Source of the DNA: Gammaproteobacteria bacterium
GTDB taxonomy: Bacteria; Pseudomonadota; Gammaproteobacteria; Steroidobacterales; Steroidobacteraceae
DNA: 43,165 bases
NCBI GenBank assembly: GCA_030040715.1
Contig: JASHTF010000335.1
Coordinates: 1 to 43,165, forward strand
Reading direction: 5' to 3'
How positions within the stretch are numbered: position 1 is the first letter of the stretch; the number at the start of each line of letters is the position of its first letter. The notes below the pieces were generated by a model. It was not told the origin of the DNA and searched no databases. It worked only from the letters and a program-made list of their open reading frames with translations. Position numbers and translations under genes: made by a program. Below are positions 1 through 7,395 of the stretch, in pieces.

Positions 1-41
1 AGGACGTCCCGGCGGCCGCCATGGTCGGCGGCACACCCGAC

Positions 42-734
42 TCAGAACCGCTCCACCCAGGGCCTAAGCTCTATTTCCCAGGACCAGGCGTCGCGTGGCT
101 GGCGTGCGAGCTGCAGGTAGGTTTCCGCAATTGAATCGGGATCGAGGAGGCTGTCGGGACGGGCCGGATCAGTGGCCCGGGTGGCAGAACGAATTCCTCC
201 ATCGATGACGACGTGCGCGACGTGAATGCCCAGCGGCGAGAGTTCGCGAGCCATGCTTTGCGCGAGGCCTCTGAGGGCGAACTTTCCCATCGCGAAAGGG
301 GCGGATTGCGCGTAGCCCTTGACGCTCGCAGAGGCACCTGTGAGCAGTATCACGCCTCGCCCGCGCACTACCATCCGCCGTGCGGCCGCCTGGCAGACGA
401 GAAAGCCTCCGAAGGCCGTAACCGCAAGCGCGCGCTCCACCTCGCGCGGATCGAGTTCCACCAGGGGACCCCGTACTCGAGCGCTGGCATTGTAGACAAC
501 CAGTTCAGGCTCGCCGAGCTCTGCGGTTACCTGCGCGAATAACGCGGTCACCTCCTGCGCCTTGGTCGCATCACAGCGGAATGCTCGGGCATCCACTTCC
601 TCTGTCAGCGACTCCAGTTTTTCAATCGAGCGCGCCGCGAGCGCCACGCGATACCCTTCGCGCCGCAGCCGCCGAGCGAGGGCTGCGCTCAGGCCTGTGC
701 CGGCGCCGACGATGAGGGCTGTGGGGTCGCTCAA
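42..734 (-). CDS. SDR-family oxidoreductase-like protein lacking the usual catalytic Tyr
   Basis: A 230-residue Rossmann-fold protein of the short-chain dehydrogenase/reductase superfamily. The N-terminal nucleotide-binding glycine motif VGAGTGL is at residues 9-15, and YNASA at 81-85 replaces the usual NNAG. A catalytic-type Ser lies in LTGASAS (131-137). At the YxxxK position the sequence reads F147-A-M-G-K151, so the Lys is kept but the Tyr is Phe; a Tyr at 141 is out of register. From memory, a group of SDRs ending in a similar AHVVIDG segment also lacks this Tyr, so this may be a subfamily trait. The start codon overlaps the last 4 bases of the upstream UPF0182 gene, so the two are probably co-transcribed and translationally coupled. 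Substrate unknown. Confidence 0.88.
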   Translation of the reverse strand: MSDPTALIVGAGTGLSAALARRLRREGYRVALAARSIEKLESLTEEVDARAFRCDATKAQEVTALFAQVTAELGEPELVVYNASARVRGPLVELDPREVERALAVTAFGGFLVCQAAARRMVVRGRGVILLTGASASVKGYAQSAPFAMGKFALRGLAQSMARELSPLGIHVAHVVIDGGIRSATRATDPARPDSLLDPDSIAETYLQLARQPRDAWSWEIELRPWVERF

Positions 735-3523
735 TGCGGCAGCCTCTGCATCTGCTCGAGGGTGTGTTTCACGGCCTCGAGCTTTTGGCCGGCCTCGCCC
801 AGCTTTCCCGTCGCGGTGAGCTGCTGATAATCAGCCAAATCCCGAGTTGCCTCCTCGATGAGCGCCTCGAGGTTTGCCGTCCGCGCGGACGCGCCGACGG
901 GCTCTCCGGTCGCAGCGGCCGCCGGGCCCGCGGCGACCGCCGCCATGCTTGGAGCACTGAGCAGGGAGGGCGCCGTCCCGAACAGCGCCGCCGTCGCCGC
1001 CGCGAGTGTTGGTCCGTAGGCCAGCCGATCCTGTAGCGCCAGCACCACCAGCCGCAGCTCAGGCATCGGACTGCGCTCCGCCTGCAGGTAGATCGGCTCC
1101 GCGTACAGCAGTGCATGCCCCATCGGCATGACGATCAGACTGCCGCGCAATACGTGCGAGCCTTGCTGGTTCCACAAGGTCAGCTGCCCCGACAGCTGCG
1201 CGTCTTGATCGATGCGGGCCTCGATTTGCAGAGGGCCGTCCACGAGCTTGGTCTTCGGAAAATCGTAAGCAACCGCCTGACCGTAGTGCTCGCCGTCACT
1301 GCGTCCGGCAATCCAGGCGATCAGATTATTGCGGTTTGCGGGCGTGAACGGCAGGATCTCGATGAACTCCGGCACCGTCTCGCCAGGCAACGTCATCAGT
1401 ACGAAGTTCGGCCTGCCGATCTGTTGGCGCTGGTCACCGAGGCCGAGCTCGCTAGCGGCACTCCAGAGATCCTCGCGGTTGTAAAACACGTCGGGATTGG
1501 TCATGTGATAAAGGCTGTACACCACCGCCTGGACGGACAACAACAGTTCCGGATAGCGAACGTGCTTGCGCAAACCCGGCGGCATGGCCTTGGCGTCCAC
1601 GAACAGCGTCGGAAACAGCGTCTGATAGGCGGCTATGATCGGATCGGTGGAATCGAATACGTAGAACGTCGTTGCACCGCTGTAAGCGTCTATCACCACC
1701 TTGACGCTGTTGCGGATGTAGTTGATGGGTTGGTCATCCAGCAGGTAACTGCGGGCGTAGGGATAGGAATCCGACGTCGTGAACGCGTCCATGAACCAAT
1801 AAAGTCTGCCGTCTTCGCCGACGACCACATAGGCGTCGGGATCCAGGGTCAGAAACGGCGCGAGCTCCTGGACCCGCTGTTGCAGGTTGCGCCGCATCAG
1901 CAGGCGGCTGTCTGCGGTGACATCATCGCTGAACGGCAGCTTCCAGATATCGCCGCGATCGAGCGCGATCAGCGTGCGGCGCAGCAGGCCGCCCAATCGG
2001 ATACCGGCATCCCCTTCATAGGTCGAGAGATTATTGGTGTCGCCCTGCGGATAATTGAACTCCTTCTGATGTGTCTTGACGTAGACGTCGGTGTTCGTCA
2101 GCTCGCCGAAGTAGATCTCCGGCCGCGTCACCGTGAGTCCTGAAATCGTGCTCTGGATGGGCATGTTGCTCAGCACGAGAGCAGGCAGGCCTTCCGGGCT
2201 GAAGCCATTCACGGGATTCATCGTGAGTCCGTACCCGTGCGTGTAGATCAACTTTTCGTTGATCCAGTTGCGACTGCTCTCCGGCAGGCGGTCGATGTTG
2301 AGCTCGCGCGCCGCCAGCATCATCTGGCGGACGGAATCACCGACCTGATAGCGGTCGATATCGATGGCCGGGAAGTCGTAATACGTGCGAATCTCTTGGA
2401 TCTGCCGCAGCGTATCCTGCAGTGCACCGGCATCCCACAGTCGAATATTGTCGAGCGTCGCCTGATTGTGCAGCGGATCGAGCGCCGCTATGCCGGCGGC
2501 AGCCGGGAACGACTGTGCCTCGATGCGGTCGAGCGCGAACGCCTGCCGCGTCATCTCGATGTTATGGACGATGAAGGGTCGCTCGCGATCGAGTTGATTG
2601 GGTTTGACGATCAGATTGCTCACGAACCAGCTGATCACCGCAACTCCCAGATAGCAGGCCAACGCCGGGGCTACCGTGCCGATCAGCCAGCGCGCCGGCG
2701 GCTGCCGGACGGCGCACAGCCCGGCGATGATTGCGCCGAGCAGCAGCGCAACAGAGACCACCAACATGCCCGTCAGCTCGACGTGCGCATCCGTGTAGGA
2801 AATGCCGGAGAAGATCGTGCCATCCTGGAACAGCCGCTCGAAGCGACCCAGGTAAACCTGGACGGCCAGCGTTAACAGCAGCGCTGCCAAGCTGATCCAT
2901 AGCCCGCGCCACGATCTGCGTAGTGCTGCGGCACGGTCTCCCCTGAATACGCGCGCCCCTGCAGTGACCGCGATCAGCAAGCCGGCGGTTACACACACGA
3001 TCACCGCCAGGGTCGTCAACCAATCGGCGATCAGTTGCCAGGCGGGCAGCGTGAACAGATAGAAGCTTAGCGGGCGCGCGAAGATCGGATCGAGGGGAAC
3101 GCCGGACGGCGGTGCGTACAGATAGAGGGCGAGCGTAGTCCAGTGGCCCATCATGCTGGTGCCGGCGATCGCAGCTACCGCCAATCCCAGTCCGAATGCG
3201 ATCAGATCGAACAGGCGCTCAATCGGCAATCTCACCCGCTGACGGTTGATGATCAATGCACTGCCCATCAGCTCGTCGAGCCCCGAGGGCTTCAGAGCCA
3301 GGAATGACCCGTAAATGCACAGAAAGCTCAGCAGCGCGAATACACCGAGCACGACCGCCTGCAGGTCCAAGCGAGTCCAGAACACGGAAGCGTAACCGAG
3401 CGACTGAAACCAAAGCGCGTCGACGTAATACGACAGCGTGAGGCTGCTCGCGAATACCGCAACTGCCAGAGCTACGAGCGGCCGCAAGAGATGCCGCTGA
3501 CGCGGCTGCAGAGGGCGGTTCAT
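731..3523 (-). CDS. UPF0182 family large membrane protein
   Basis: A 930-residue protein matching the UPF0182 family (COG1615) by layout. A hydrophobic N-terminal third (about residues 10-305) carries roughly seven predicted membrane segments, starting near 14-32, 52-75 and 103-125. A long soluble, presumably extracytoplasmic domain follows, with family-like stretches such as MNPVNGFSPEGLP, GLTVTRPEIYFGE and YPQGDTNNLSTYEG. The C-terminus is Ala-rich and ends in a probable coiled coil (about 885-930) with LEALIEEATRDL. The ATG at 3523 leads directly into the first membrane helix. The biochemical role of the family is unknown. It is common in Actinobacteria and Cyanobacteria and patchier in Proteobacteria. 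It is the first gene of a two-gene leftward unit with the SDR. Confidence 0.92.
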   Translation of the reverse strand: MNRPLQPRQRHLLRPLVALAVAVFASSLTLSYYVDALWFQSLGYASVFWTRLDLQAVVLGVFALLSFLCIYGSFLALKPSGLDELMGSALIINRQRVRLPIERLFDLIAFGLGLAVAAIAGTSMMGHWTTLALYLYAPPSGVPLDPIFARPLSFYLFTLPAWQLIADWLTTLAVIVCVTAGLLIAVTAGARVFRGDRAAALRRSWRGLWISLAALLLTLAVQVYLGRFERLFQDGTIFSGISYTDAHVELTGMLVVSVALLLGAIIAGLCAVRQPPARWLIGTVAPALACYLGVAVISWFVSNLIVKPNQLDRERPFIVHNIEMTRQAFALDRIEAQSFPAAAGIAALDPLHNQATLDNIRLWDAGALQDTLRQIQEIRTYYDFPAIDIDRYQVGDSVRQMMLAARELNIDRLPESSRNWINEKLIYTHGYGLTMNPVNGFSPEGLPALVLSNMPIQSTISGLTVTRPEIYFGELTNTDVYVKTHQKEFNYPQGDTNNLSTYEGDAGIRLGGLLRRTLIALDRGDIWKLPFSDDVTADSRLLMRRNLQQRVQELAPFLTLDPDAYVVVGEDGRLYWFMDAFTTSDSYPYARSYLLDDQPINYIRNSVKVVIDAYSGATTFYVFDSTDPIIAAYQTLFPTLFVDAKAMPPGLRKHVRYPELLLSVQAVVYSLYHMTNPDVFYNREDLWSAASELGLGDQRQQIGRPNFVLMTLPGETVPEFIEILPFTPANRNNLIAWIAGRSDGEHYGQAVAYDFPKTKLVDGPLQIEARIDQDAQLSGQLTLWNQQGSHVLRGSLIVMPMGHALLYAEPIYLQAERSPMPELRLVVLALQDRLAYGPTLAAATAALFGTAPSLLSAPSMAAVAAGPAAAATGEPVGASARTANLEALIEEATRDLADYQQLTATGKLGEAGQKLEAVKHTLEQMQRLPH

Positions 3524-4081
3524 CGCGTACGATGTCTCAGTATATAAGCGAGCCCGTTAGTGGGTTGCAGGCGCAGTCCAGCCTGGCCGGTCAGAGTCTT
3601 CGATGCTCCGAACGCTCGGCATCAAAGTCGGATGATAGGGCCAGGCTTGGGCGCACGCAAAAGGCGAAAGCCATTCAAAGAAACTCCGCTTGGCGAAACC
3701 GACGCTGTCGCCGGCAGCGACGATCAGGGGGTATGTCTCGCTCACGAGCCGGTTTTGAACCGGGGGAGCGCGGGCCGCCGATCAGTCGATCGTTTGCCGG
3801 CCAACCGCGGTCCTCTTGCACTCAGAGCGGCCAAAACCGGTCCTGGGAGGCTGCATTTTTGAATCAGAAGAGCGGCCGTTCCTAGGGGCAGCGTGCGGGC
3901 GGCGCAATGGGGCAATGGCCGTCATCAGTCGATGATGAATGAAAGAAATCCTCATCGAGGATCAACGGCTTAGGGGAGTTGGCGCATGGCACGAAGTGCG
4001 GTGCCTTGGCCTTTTTATGCGGACAAGAGTCCAAATCGAATTGATCTTGCTATTTTCTGTATCTTCCTTAACATGGAATAA
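3524..4081. other. Divergent intergenic region, no gene recognised
   Basis: 558 bp between the leftward UPF0182 gene and the rightward PadR gene; it should contain both promoters. Short open frames exist on both strands but none has a recognisable family, a good ribosome site or convincing codon use. Small hairpins are present, for example ATCCTC/GAGGAT at 3948-3962, without a T-run. The last 60 bases are noticeably AT-rich compared with the surroundings, as expected for a promoter in front of padR. Confidence 0.5.
3988..4005 (+). promoter_or_regulatory. Inverted repeat upstream of padR, possible operator
   Basis: GGCAC (3988-3992) and GTGCC (4001-4005) form a 5-bp inverted repeat with an 8-bp spacer, about 77 bp upstream of the PadR start. 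Many PadR regulators bind a short inverted repeat with an 8-bp spacer (ATGT-N8-ACAT in the best-known cases) near their own promoter. The geometry fits but the sequence differs, and so short a repeat can occur by chance. Confidence 0.2.
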
Positions 4082-4417
4082 ATGGGAAAAGACAATCTCC
4101 TCAGCACATACGAGCTAGTGACGTTGTTCGCGATCCTGCGGTTGGGAGCGGATGCCTACGGGATTCCCATTTTTCGGGAGATCGAGGCTCAAAGCGGCCG
4201 CAGCGTTGCTGTGAGTGGCATCTACGCGGCATTAGAGCGATTGGAAAATAAGGGACTGGTCACCGCGGAGCTTGGAGATGCCACTCCGCAGCGGGGTGGG
4301 CGAGCAAAGACTTACTTTCGAGTGACGGCGAAGGGCTTACGAGAGGCTGGCGCTGCGAAGCGGACCTTTACAAATCTGTGGCGAGGCATGCGGGGTCTGG
4401 AAGAACCCTCAGTATGA
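4082..4417 (+). CDS. PadR-family transcriptional regulator
   Basis: A 111-residue winged-helix protein of the PadR family. The family pattern is visible: a helical start (LLSTYELVTLFAILRLG), the segment DAYGIPIFREIEAQSGR, the recognition-helix region SGIYAALERLENKGLV (about residues 46-61), and a wing containing RGGRAKTYFRVTAKG (about 77-91). It lacks the long C-terminal dimerisation helix of full-length PadR, so it is the short PadR-s2-like type. Its stop codon overlaps the start of the next gene in an ATGA, and it leads a four-gene coupled set. Short PadRs next to small membrane proteins often repress their own operon; here the ligand is unknown. Confidence 0.9.
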   Translation: MGKDNLLSTYELVTLFAILRLGADAYGIPIFREIEAQSGRSVAVSGIYAALERLENKGLVTAELGDATPQRGGRAKTYFRVTAKGLREAGAAKRTFTNLWRGMRGLEEPSV

Positions 4418-5040
4418 AGTCCGCCGAACCATCAAAACTCGCTTCGTGGCTGCTTAACCATCAAGTTGGTGGTTACCGAACCGAATCGCTCGCTGGAGAT
4501 TTAGTGGAGGAATATTCCCGGGGGCGCAGCAGTGGATGGCTTTGGGGCCAAATTCTCGGTGCTCTCGCCCGCGGCTGTGCCAGGGCAGTGAGATTCTACG
4601 GTCTGAGATTCCTGGGTGCTTTGGCGGTCGGCTGGGGAATTTTGTTCTTACTGATTACGCTGTCCGAACGGATGCAGGCCTTGGTTCAGCATCACCTCGG
4701 CGTGGCCAGCTCGAATCTATCGGCGCTGCAGGTGCAGGCCCTGGATCTTTTCATCGCGATCGCCGGTCTGTTGCTGACCGCGCTCATCGACTTCGGTGTC
4801 GGCAGGCTCGTTGTTCGTATGTATCGACCGCACCCAAGATTCATGGCCGGCGTCTTTGCTTTTTCCATTCTAGTGCTATGGGATTTACCTTGGATCTACG
4901 GCAACGTGAAGGGTGCTGCTACTGATTCACAGGGCCTTCTGCTCCTATGTCAGGGACTGATCTTCACGTTCTTGTGGACATCCAGTGTCTGGCTTGGCGG
5001 CCTGTGGCAAATACGCATCGATGCGCGAGGAATTAAATAA
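4414..5040 (+). CDS. PadR-associated small integral membrane protein
   Basis: 208 residues when started at the ATG at 4414, which overlaps the padR stop in an ATGA. An in-frame upstream codon at 4378 would give a longer product but lies inside padR. The first 50 residues are soluble and contain ESLAGDLVEEYSRGRS followed by a Trp-rich WLWGQILGAL. By eye this resembles the short prefix (GDLxEEY then WYWRQ) found in front of some acidobacterial-type permeases and PadR-linked proteins. About four membrane segments follow (near 58-78, 104-126, 143-160, 172-192). I do not recognise a named family. The context suggests a membrane target or partner controlled by the PadR regulator. Confidence 0.8.
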   Translation: MKSAEPSKLASWLLNHQVGGYRTESLAGDLVEEYSRGRSSGWLWGQILGALARGCARAVRFYGLRFLGALAVGWGILFLLITLSERMQALVQHHLGVASSNLSALQVQALDLFIAIAGLLLTALIDFGVGRLVVRMYRPHPRFMAGVFAFSILVLWDLPWIYGNVKGAATDSQGLLLLCQGLIFTFLWTSSVWLGGLWQIRIDARGIK

Positions 5041-5555
5041 TGAGACCGCTATTCTCCCGGCATGGCGAACTATCGCGAACCATTGCGTGCGTATCGTTGG
5101 CAATAACCAGTATTGGAGTGGTCTCAGCGGCTAATCGCGCCGACGATCAGAAGACTCTGGCGGAGCTTGACAGCCGATATCAGCGAGCCGTAGAGAAAAA
5201 TGACACGAACACCATGAGTCGCATCTTGGCCGACGATTTCATCCTCGTCTTGGGAGATGGAACGGTCTTGACGAAGAACGACTTATTGAAGGATGCGGCG
5301 AGTGGTAACACCCGGTACGAGCATCAGGTCGATTCCAATCGTTCTGTCCGAGTCTGGGGCGACACCGCCGTGGTCACGGCGAAACTTTGGGTTAAAGGCC
5401 TTGAGGATGCGAAGCAGGTTGACTACTACCAGTGGTTCAGTGACACCTACGTCCGTAAGCCGACTGGTTGGAGCTATGTCTTCGGGCAGGCATCGCTTGC
5501 GTTGCCGGCTGGCGCAAATACTAGGAGCACCTCAGCAAGAGGGTACCAACAATGA
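5040..5555 (+). CDS. Secreted DUF4440 / SnoaL-like (NTF2-fold) protein
   Basis: 171 residues. A hydrophobic N-terminal segment (about 12-31, ending VVSAA) looks like a signal peptide, so the protein is probably periplasmic. The mature part follows the DUF4440/NTF2-like pattern: LAELDSRYQRAVEKNDTNTMSRILADDFILVLGDGTVLTKNDLL, then alternating strands with VRVWGDTAVVTAKLWVKG and a C-terminal GWSYVFGQASL. This cone-shaped fold binds or transforms small molecules, but no catalytic residues can be assigned. The ATG at 5040 shares one base with the preceding stop (TAATG), and the stop overlaps the next start in an ATGA, so all four genes from padR are translationally coupled. Confidence 0.85.
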   Translation: MRPLFSRHGELSRTIACVSLAITSIGVVSAANRADDQKTLAELDSRYQRAVEKNDTNTMSRILADDFILVLGDGTVLTKNDLLKDAASGNTRYEHQVDSNRSVRVWGDTAVVTAKLWVKGLEDAKQVDYYQWFSDTYVRKPTGWSYVFGQASLALPAGANTRSTSARGYQQ

Positions 5556-6037
5556 AAACAATATTTGTCTCCTCAGGATCACACATTCGACTCGGCGCAT
5601 CAGCGCTCATCGCGCTGCTCGCTTCAGTTCCTGTAGTTGAAGGCGCAGACGCGCAGCGAACCGCTTCCCTGCTCGCAGTCGATGCCGACTGGGAGAGGGC
5701 CTTTGTCGCAAAGGACGTCAAGAACGCGGTGGCCTTATGCGACGACGAGGCGTCGATGCTTGCTCCCAACACGCCCATTGCTTCAGGGAAGGCGCAAGTC
5801 TCCAAGGCGATCGCGGCCGACATGGCGTTCGGCGATCTGACGTGGCACGCCTACAAGGCAGGGATCGCTCGCTCTCAGGACCTCGGCTACACGAGCGGCG
5901 TCTACGAATTGAAATTCAAAGACCCATCCGGCAACGTGAAAATAGACAATGGCAAATTCCTGACACTGTGGAAGAGGGAGACCGATGGCAGCTGGAAGAT
6001 GCTCTACGATATGTTCAACTCTGACCTTCCACGGTGA
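5552..6037 (+). CDS. Secreted DUF4440 / SnoaL-like (NTF2-fold) protein, second copy
   Basis: 161 residues. An N-terminal signal peptide (about 1-32; Ala/Leu-rich core and a likely cleavage near VEGADA) precedes an NTF2-like domain: LLAVDADWERAFVAKDVKNAVALCDDEASMLAPNTPIASGKAQVSKAIAADM, with a C-terminal strand pair FLTLWKRETDGSWKMLYDMFNSD. This WKxxxDGxWK-type ending is typical of DUF4440 proteins. It is similar in plan but not close in sequence to the gene just upstream, so the two may form a heteromeric pair or be an old duplication. It is the last gene of the PadR set; no clear terminator is visible after it. Confidence 0.85.
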   Translation: MKTIFVSSGSHIRLGASALIALLASVPVVEGADAQRTASLLAVDADWERAFVAKDVKNAVALCDDEASMLAPNTPIASGKAQVSKAIAADMAFGDLTWHAYKAGIARSQDLGYTSGVYELKFKDPSGNVKIDNGKFLTLWKRETDGSWKMLYDMFNSDLPR

Positions 6038-6427
6038 ACGCCGTAGCCAGCTGCTTTGCTCGCGAACCGCTGTCCGGATCGATGCTCAAGGGACTCACCC
6101 CCTAGCGCATACCTAACCTGCGCCATTCTTCCTGACTCCAGTAGTCAACTCGGCCAGCAGAGCGAGAGTCCTCGTCAATACACCGCTATATCAGAATCCC
6201 GAGGATGAGGTATTGGGAGAGACCATATCCCAATAGTGGGATGCATCGAGGCGGACCGCCTGCCCTGATTTGTCTCTCTGCCGATCAGGCGGTGAAGAAA
6301 TACGGCACAGCGCGGGGCGGTTAGAAGTCCGCAGAGCGAACATTCCCCAACGGCGGCTCGGGGTCCGAGAGCTCGCTTTGGCGATGCGCTCGGCGTCGTC
6401 GTGGGAATGAGAACTGCTCCATATACG
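6038..6427. other. Intergenic stretch with a perfect inverted repeat
   Basis: About 390 bp between the DUF4440 gene and the toxin-antitoxin operator. The only structure seen is an 8-bp perfect inverted repeat, TATTGGGA (6211-6218) and TCCCAATA (6228-6235), with a 9-base spacer. No T-run follows on either strand, so it is not a typical terminator. Open frames on the reverse strand look like non-coding shadows. Confidence 0.4.
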
Positions 6428-6449
6428 CGTATGGCGAAATAGCCATACG
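6428..6449 (+). promoter_or_regulatory. Perfect inverted repeat at the brnT promoter, probable autoregulatory operator
   Basis: CGTATGGC (6428-6435) and GCCATACG (6442-6449) are exact 8-bp reverse complements separated by 6 bases. The repeat ends 18 bp before the BrnT start. A -10-like TAGACT lies at 6455-6460, so the repeat covers the expected -35 area. BrnA-type antitoxins are known to repress their own operon by binding inverted repeats in the promoter, and the position here fits that well. Confidence 0.6.
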
Positions 6450-6467
6450 TTTGCTAGACTACTGTCT

Positions 6468-6755
6468 ATGAGCCCGAGTTTCGAGTGGGATCCGCGTAAG
6501 GACGCGGACAACCAGCGCAAACACGGGGTGTCCTTCGCGGAGGCACAGCTTGCGTTCTTGGACCCATCACGCGTCATTGCCAGGGACCTTGCGCATAGCA
6601 GCAATGAGACCCGCTTTTACTGTTTCGGCGATGTAGCGGGCGCCGTTCTTACTGTCCGTTTCACGTACCGCGATGCAGTGATTCGGATCATTGGCGCCGG
6701 CTACTGGCGCCGAGGTCGAAGGATCTATGAAAAAGAAAACAGGGTATCGCGATGA
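6468..6755 (+). CDS. brnT: BrnT-family toxin (ribonuclease)
   Basis: 95 residues, the usual BrnT size. The diagnostic start is FEWDPRKDADNQRKHGVSFAEAQLAFLDP (residues 5-33), followed by the small beta-sheet RFYCFGDVAGAVLTVRFTYRD and the ending IRIIGAGYWRRGRRIYEK. The known family ending is usually RIISARxAxxxERxxYE; here Ala-Arg is replaced by Gly-Ala-Gly-Tyr-Trp. BrnT is a RelE-like ribosome-independent RNase that arrests growth and is neutralised by BrnA. The antitoxin reading frame overlaps its 3' end by 29 bases, the normal arrangement for this system. Confidence 0.88.
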   Translation: MSPSFEWDPRKDADNQRKHGVSFAEAQLAFLDPSRVIARDLAHSSNETRFYCFGDVAGAVLTVRFTYRDAVIRIIGAGYWRRGRRIYEKENRVSR

Positions 6756-6966
6756 GCCATTGGGCAAGCTCGAGATCGTGGGCGATTTCCTGCCGCCGCC
6801 AGAAAAACTAGTCCTGCGTGACGACGGGGTCAAGGTCACGATTTCCCTCAGTAAGCACAGCGTGGACTTCTTCAAGCGCCACGCCGCGCGTTCGAAGGTC
6901 CCGTATCAGAAAATGATCCGCAGCTTGCTGGATGGGTACGTTAAGCATCACGAGGCCGAGCCATAA
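6727..6966 (+). CDS. brnA: BrnA-like ribbon-helix-helix antitoxin
   Basis: 79 residues from the ATG at 6727, inside the toxin gene; an in-frame upstream start at 6691 is less likely because it extends further into brnT. The C-terminal half has ribbon-helix-helix character: a strand KVTISLSKHSVDFFKRHAARSKVPYQKMIRSLLDGYVKHH (about 35-75), matching the BrnA/CopG pattern of VTIRLxxxxxxFFKxxAxxxxxxYQxxIRxxL. The N-terminal half would bind and mask BrnT. Position, overlap and size all fit the antitoxin of the preceding gene, which would also act as the repressor at the inverted repeat 6428-6449. Confidence 0.85.
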   Translation: MKKKTGYRDEPLGKLEIVGDFLPPPEKLVLRDDGVKVTISLSKHSVDFFKRHAARSKVPYQKMIRSLLDGYVKHHEAEP

Positions 6967-7051
6967 CGGGGCCCAATTTGGACTCTCCGTTGCGGACATC
7001 CGCCACTGACCGCAGTGGGTCGCGAAGAACGGATCCCTGGGCTTAGATGGC

Positions 7052-7367
7052 TCATTCGTCGTCCTCGATCTGAATGCGCTCTCGTAGTCCTGGCCGCTAT
7101 AGAAAATGCCGAGGGTCGCGACACGCCTCGCCCTCAACTGCTAAGGCGATGATCGCACGGCCCCTGTAATGCGTAATCCGCAGCGGCCATGGCGAAAGTC
7201 ATCGCGGTGGGTTCCACGGTGCGGCGTCCTCTGCATGCCCTCGCGGTAATCAATGATAGCGCTGACATAGCGCTCGGTGACTTGCGGGGAGGCCTCGTCG
7301 GCGATGTGGCGTAGAGCGTCGCCAGCCCCATCGGCCGCGTGCTCTGGCCCCACTCTTAAAGTACCAT
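7052..7367 (-). pseudogene. ParE/RelE-type toxin remnant with several frameshifts
   Basis: On the minus strand, pieces of a ParE-like toxin lie in successive frames. The first, from about 7360 to 7165, reads RHIADEASPQVTERYVSAIID, then RGTHRDDF and GLRIT. A second frame gives YRGRAIIALAVEG. A third gives RRVATLGIFYSGQDYES. The C-terminal IEDDE plus TGA, ending at 7052, is in yet another frame. The order and spacing match ParE proteins (HIAEEASPxxAERYV, RGTxRDDLRxGLRIxxYRGR, VxILGIFYGGQDYE). At least two, probably three, frame breaks make it inactive, and the ATG at 7367 is also followed at once by a stop. No antitoxin partner is visible beside it. It lies just downstream of the BrnTA pair. 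Confidence 0.65.
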
Positions 7368-7395
7368 CCTCGGCGTTGCACCATTGGAGATGCGC

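Noticed and set aside
6211-6235. Inverted repeat TATTGGGA/TCCCAATA as a terminator
   Set aside because: No T-run on either strand, AT-rich stem and 170 bp from the nearest stop; its role is unclear.
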